Below are positions 61,645-64,000 of a stretch of DNA of 64,000 nucleotides, one piece after another (the first letter of the stretch is position 1; the number at the start of each line of letters is the position of its first letter). This DNA comes from Physcousia sp015060555 (GTDB lineage Bacteria; Bacteroidota; Bacteroidia; Bacteroidales; Bacteroidaceae). The stretch lies in NCBI GenBank assembly GCA_015060555.1, contig SUYG01000014.1, positions 129,273 through 193,272 of the forward strand, in the 5' to 3' direction. Under the pieces are notes generated by a model. It saw nothing but the letters and a program-made list of their open reading frames with translations, made no database searches and was not told the origin of the DNA. The position numbers and the translations under genes are program-made.

Positions 61645-62016
61645 ATGACAAAGCGATATGAAAAGATGTCCGAATTGTGGTTATGTTTATGGGGGAAAAC
61701 GATGTCCAGTGTGTGGCTACGTTCTCAAAGACATCCAAAAGTCAGAGGGGGTCTTATATGGGCTTCTATCCTTGCTGATGGATCGATATCGGGTTGCTTG
61801 AGTATTGGAAGTCAATATCATCAGGGAAATATCTACAAGGAACGTTTCACTGATGTATGGGAACGACGATTAGCCCCGTATCGAAACCATGAATGGATGC
61901 ATACGGGTGTATGTTCAGACTGCACGATGTGGGATTACTGCCTCGGCAATGGGATGCACCTCAGAGATGATGACGGTAATCTGATGTTATGTCATTATCG
62001 CTCATCTAATGCGTAA
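61645..62016 (+). pseudogene. 3' remnant of a radical SAM/SPASM gene
   Basis: The protein frame resembles the SPASM end of TIGR04133-like radical SAM enzymes from about residue 38: ASILADGSISGCLSIGSQYH, GNIYKERFTDVWERRL, then CSDCTMWDYCLGNGMHLRD and LMLCHY. There is no CxxxCxxC radical SAM core. The first 35 residues are not similar and overlap the zinc-ribbon frame. It is probably a remnant cut by the insertion or deletion that set the right end of the island. Confidence 0.65.
61658..61801 (+). CDS. Short double zinc-ribbon protein, probably truncated
   Basis: The frame MKRCPNCGYVYGGKRCPVCG then YVLKDIQKSEGVLYGL has two C-P-x-C-G knuckles typical of zinc ribbons. It stops after 47 residues. 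The 3' half overlaps the SPASM remnant in another frame. Zinc ribbons often go with FHA/PP2C/kinase sets, so it may be the remaining start of an island gene whose end was lost at the boundary. Confidence 0.55.
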   Translation: MKRCPNCGYVYGGKRCPVCGYVLKDIQKSEGVLYGLLSLLMDRYRVA

Positions 62017-62028
62017 TATTATGATTCA

Positions 62029-62703
62029 ATGATAACGATGAAGAGAACTTGTTTTATCAGAAAGGTCCTGATTATTGCCTCGCTATTGGTGGCACAAATG
62101 CTTAATGCTCAGAATACCATGCGTATTCATTATAAGGATGGTACGCGTGGGGATGTGCCTATTGCGCAAATTGACAGCATCACCTTTGTAGATGGTGAAG
62201 GTGGTGAGGGTGAAGAAATGCAGGTGAAGGAACTGACGGGTAGTTGGCTGTGGGGAAGTGTGACACAGGGGTATTATGAGCTGTTGACATTCAATGTGGA
62301 TAAGACTTACACGGGCTACGACAACTACTTCACCTACGGCTTCGACACGATGACGTATGGCTATTACTCCGTGTATGGTGCTATGCTCAGTATGTGGTCA
62401 AACGGTTTCGGATACCAGCATCGATATAACTGGTTCATCACGGCATTGACCGAAAATGCGCTTGGCGTGATGACTAAGATGGGGCCGTTCACCTATTACA
62501 AACTCCAACCCGAGGTCATTCGATTGAAGGTTAACGAAAGCCAGACATGTGCCGAGGGCGACTCTTTCGTCTTCGCCGACGGAGTGGTTGTAAGTATCGA
62601 TGATAACAAGTTGCGTGGTGTTGCGGTGGGTGAGACCTACATCCAAAAACTAAAAGCTACGAGCAAGCAGATTGTATCATATAAGGTCGTTGTAGAAGGT
62701 TAG
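62029..62703 (+). CDS. Secreted protein of unknown function
   Basis: The 224 residues begin with a signal peptide (to about residue 28, LLVAQMLNA). The segment NTMRIHYKDGTRGDVPIAQI then DSITFVD is common near the N-terminus of secreted Prevotella proteins. Then comes a lipocalin-like beta domain (LTGSWLWGSVTQGYYELLTF). The second ATG (62038) is also possible. It lies just after the SPASM remnant, and its role is unknown. Confidence 0.7.
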   Translation: MITMKRTCFIRKVLIIASLLVAQMLNAQNTMRIHYKDGTRGDVPIAQIDSITFVDGEGGEGEEMQVKELTGSWLWGSVTQGYYELLTFNVDKTYTGYDNYFTYGFDTMTYGYYSVYGAMLSMWSNGFGYQHRYNWFITALTENALGVMTKMGPFTYYKLQPEVIRLKVNESQTCAEGDSFVFADGVVVSIDDNKLRGVAVGETYIQKLKATSKQIVSYKVVVEG

Positions 62704-62724
62704 ACGCCTCCTCACCGCGCCCTT

Positions 62725-62763
62725 GCCTCCTTACTCCCTCAGCAGCCACACCCGGAAGAAGAG
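62725..62763 (-). pseudogene. Second 3'-end remnant of the AAA-ATPase gene
   Basis: On the minus strand this reads DLFFRVWLLRE and a stop, the same end as the remnant at 40994-41161. Only about 40 bases are conserved. Both are in the same orientation. Confidence 0.6.
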
Positions 62764-62834
62764 GTCTCATCTTATATATATTTGTTTGGATAATGTCTCG
62801 TTTGTATCTATGCAGCCGTCATATATACAAAGCA

Positions 62835-62870
62835 CCAGCAGCTACGAAGGTTGTAGCTGCTGGCGTTTTT
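62835..62870 (+). terminator. Perfect 11-bp terminator hairpin
   Basis: CCAGCAGCTAC and GTAGCTGCTGG (loop GAAGGTT) are followed by CGTTTTT. It can end plus-strand transcription, and possibly minus-strand transcription of the amidase gene, which stops at 62877. Confidence 0.8.
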
Positions 62871-62876
62871 AAGTAG

Positions 62877-63362
62877 TTAGTCCTCGAGGGTGCCGTCGAG
62901 GAGACCGGCGGGTTCGAGGTCGGCATAGTCCAGGAGGGCATCGAAGCAGGGACATTGTTTCTGCCATTCGTCGGGATCGATACGGCCGTTGCCGTCCAGG
63001 TCGGGCGAGAGGTCGCGGTGGCCCATGATGATGGCGGAGGGGAACTGGCCTGTGAGGCGCTCCAGGAGGGCACGCATGCTCTGGCGCTGGGCTTTGGTGC
63101 GGGTGTCACAGGGCTCGCCCATGGCATCGAGACCGCCTTCGTAGCAGATGCCGATGCTGTGCTGGTTGTGGTCCTTGCAGTGGGCCCCTACCTGCCACAG
63201 GGGGCGTCCTTCGTGGACCTGACCGTCGCGGGTGATGTAGTAGTGGTAGCCGATGTCTTTCCACCCTCGCTGCAGGTGGTCGGCCTTGCACTGGCGGAAG
63301 GTGTAGCGCTGCGTGGTCTTCGTGGCGCTGCAGTGCAGGATGATGAGGGTAATGGTGCGCAT
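62877..63362 (-). CDS. N-acetylmuramoyl-L-alanine amidase (Amidase_2 type)
   Basis: A 161-residue zinc amidase that cleaves the peptidoglycan stem peptide. The start at 63362 gives MRTITLIILHCSATK, with zinc ligand His in the first strand. WKDIGYHYYITRDGQVHEGR and the catalytic H-x-D segment AIIMGHRDLSPDLDG follow. Many Bacteroidetes carry this gene after an HU-like protein and a smalltalk peptide, exactly as here. The function of the trio is not settled. Confidence 0.92.
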   Translation of the reverse strand: MRTITLIILHCSATKTTQRYTFRQCKADHLQRGWKDIGYHYYITRDGQVHEGRPLWQVGAHCKDHNQHSIGICYEGGLDAMGEPCDTRTKAQRQSMRALLERLTGQFPSAIIMGHRDLSPDLDGNGRIDPDEWQKQCPCFDALLDYADLEPAGLLDGTLED

Positions 63363-63377
63363 AGTCGAGAAGAAGAC

Positions 63378-63394
63378 CCACCCCAATGGGGTGG
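63378..63394. repeat. Short perfect inverted repeat before the amidase gene
   Basis: CCACCCCAATGGGGTGG is a 7-base-pair inverted repeat with a 3-base centre, 16 bases upstream of the amidase start on the minus strand. Confidence 0.7.
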
Positions 63395-63402
63395 AATGAG
63401 GG

Positions 63403-63507
63403 TTAATGGATGCAGGAACTGGTGGTGAGGGCCGTGAGGATGGCCGTAAGGATGGTGATCACGATGTCGCCGATGCGACGGAATGTTTTCTTTGTACTTT
63501 CTTTCAT
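63403..63507 (-). CDS. Smalltalk-family peptide
   Basis: The 34-residue frame (MKESTKKTFRRIGDIVITIL then TAILTALTTSSCIH) has a basic start and a hydrophobic helix ending in S-S-C, like the annotated smalltalk proteins of Bacteroides. The location between the HU-like gene and the amidase is typical. The role is unknown. It lies 40 bases upstream of the amidase start. Confidence 0.8.
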   Translation of the reverse strand: MKESTKKTFRRIGDIVITILTAILTALTTSSCIH

Positions 63508-63510
63508 TGG

Positions 63511-63553
63511 ACTCACCCCCAACCCCTCCCTAAACAGGGAGGGGAGAGTTTAC
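63511..63553. repeat. G/C-rich palindrome, left member of the third inverted pair
   Basis: CCCCTCCCTAAACAGGGAGG with flanking CACCCCCAA lies just upstream of the smalltalk start. Its inverted partner is 63623-63666. Confidence 0.8.
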
Positions 63554-63622
63554 TTAGGGGGATTTGGTTTTTAGATGATTAATAATTAGTTAATTGTTTT
63601 TTTGAAGGCTCGTCTTGGAGGT

Positions 63623-63666
63623 TCCCACGCCCCTCCCTGATTAGGGAGGGGACGGGGGGTGGGTCT
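63623..63666. repeat. G/C-rich palindrome, right member of the third inverted pair
   Basis: CCCCTCCCTGATTAGGGAGG with following GGACGGGGGGTGGG lies directly beyond the stop of the HU-like gene (minus strand). Confidence 0.8.
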
Positions 63667-64000
63667 TTAGGGCTCGTCATCCTCTTCGGGCTCGTCTGTC
63701 CAGTCGGCATTGGTGAGACCTTCGTTCTCGGCCTTGAGGGCCGCGGCCTGGGCCTTGCGCGTGGTGGTCTTCTCGAACTCCGCATCGCGGCGCAGGTTCT
63801 CGAAGCTCTTGCCGGGCTGGTAGTTGATGTCCATGTCCTTGATGTTCTGGGCGGTGAATTCCTCGCGGGTGGGTGCTCCCTCGCAGGAGATGCCGGGGGC
63901 GAAGGTGCCGAGGGTACCGAGGATGACCTTGTAGCCCTGCAGGATGAGCTCACGCATGCATACGCCGAGCTCGGTGAGGATGCCGATGATGGTGCCCTTG
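63667..64000 (-). CDS. HU/IHF-like DNA-binding protein, 5'-partial
   Basis: The window edge cuts the N-terminus. The visible frame begins KGTIIGILTELGVCMRELIL, then GTLGTFAPGISCEGAPTREE and NIKDMDINYQPGKSFENLRR, matching the beta-arm and C-terminal part of the Bacteroidetes HU-like family (TIGR01201 type). An acidic tail (WTDEPEEDDEP) follows. The methionine at 63957 is internal. It is the first gene of the HU/smalltalk/amidase group. Confidence 0.82.
   Translation of the reverse strand, partial: KGTIIGILTELGVCMRELILQGYKVILGTLGTFAPGISCEGAPTREEFTAQNIKDMDINYQPGKSFENLRRDAEFEKTTTRKAQAAALKAENEGLTNADWTDEPEEDDEP

Noticed and set aside
43537..61801. Type VI secretion regulatory cluster (PpkA/PppA/Fha)
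   Set aside because: No Tss, Hcp, VgrG or ClpV genes are present, and the exported proteins do not fit T6SS.
43537..61801. TerY-P tellurite-type triad
   Set aside because: PP2C and kinases fit, but no vWA (TerY) or TerD-like protein is found.
1..64000. tRNA or rRNA genes
   Set aside because: I saw no tRNA-like T-loop with cloverleaf pairing and no rRNA sequence on either strand by eye; a tRNAscan run would be decisive.

Overview
The window looks like a piece of a Bacteroidales chromosome, most likely Prevotella or a close relative. Reasons: the L4-to-L17 ribosomal block carries map between secY and infA; many starts lack a Shine-Dalgarno; promoters show the Bacteroidetes -7 motif TAnnTTTG; and there are a SusC/SusD pair, BACON domains, a DUF4843/PKD-like lipoprotein pair, a C10 peptidase and an HU-like/smalltalk/amidase trio. 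All family calls come from reading the translated sequence; no database search was run.

Layout. 1-13872: a continuous S10-spc-alpha operon from rplD (cut by the window edge) to rplQ, closed by a hairpin at about 13896-13928. 14034-17138: a housekeeping run (family 2 glycosyltransferase, RadC, a MIP18/SufT-like protein, an LpxH-like hydrolase). 17139-17735: gene-free, with palindromes and direct repeats. 17736-30612: a possible small peptide, then a SusC/SusD locus with two lipoproteins, a thioredoxin-like protein, a YD-repeat-like secreted protein and a HEIGH-motif DUF6055/DUF4859-like protein. 30632-35858: mixed genes (HD hydrolase, GH67 alpha-glucuronidase, nitroreductase, a sensor-kinase remnant, GlsB-like, histidine phosphatase, MgtC). 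35925-40977: a TIR-Sel1 protein, a CbxX-type AAA+ ATPase, a membrane protein with a PARP-like ADP-ribosyltransferase domain, and a zinc-finger lipoprotein. 40994-42642: an ATPase remnant and a GH5 mannanase-like lipoprotein. 42643-43536: gene-free, with triple repeats and a possible structured RNA.

43537-61801 is the most unusual part: one tightly packed plus-strand run of at least 16 genes, visibly more AT-rich than its surroundings. It encodes three Hanks-type Ser/Thr kinases, two PP2C phosphatases, four FHA proteins with five FHA domains (one fuses two FHA domains through a membrane helix to a trypsin-like protease), and a set of exported proteins: two TPR-like/BACON paralogues, a WG-repeat protein, an outer-membrane barrel, a lipoprotein, a C10 cysteine peptidase and one of unknown family. 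The arrangement suggests a phospho-signalling system whose cytoplasmic kinase/phosphatase/FHA core controls activities in the periplasm or outer membrane. I do not recognise it as a named system. Its right end runs into the 3' remnant of a radical SAM/SPASM gene, and remnants of the same AAA-ATPase 3' end lie at 40994 and 62731.

62029-64000: a secreted protein, then on the minus strand an HU-like DNA-binding protein (cut by the window edge), a smalltalk peptide and an amidase.

A second theme is short repeats that have become coding sequence. G/C-rich palindromes, often in inverted pairs, and TTTTCACT-type repeats occur between genes, but also encode parts of the signal peptides of the SusD protein, the thioredoxin-like protein and two lipoproteins, and an internal segment of the HEIGH protein.
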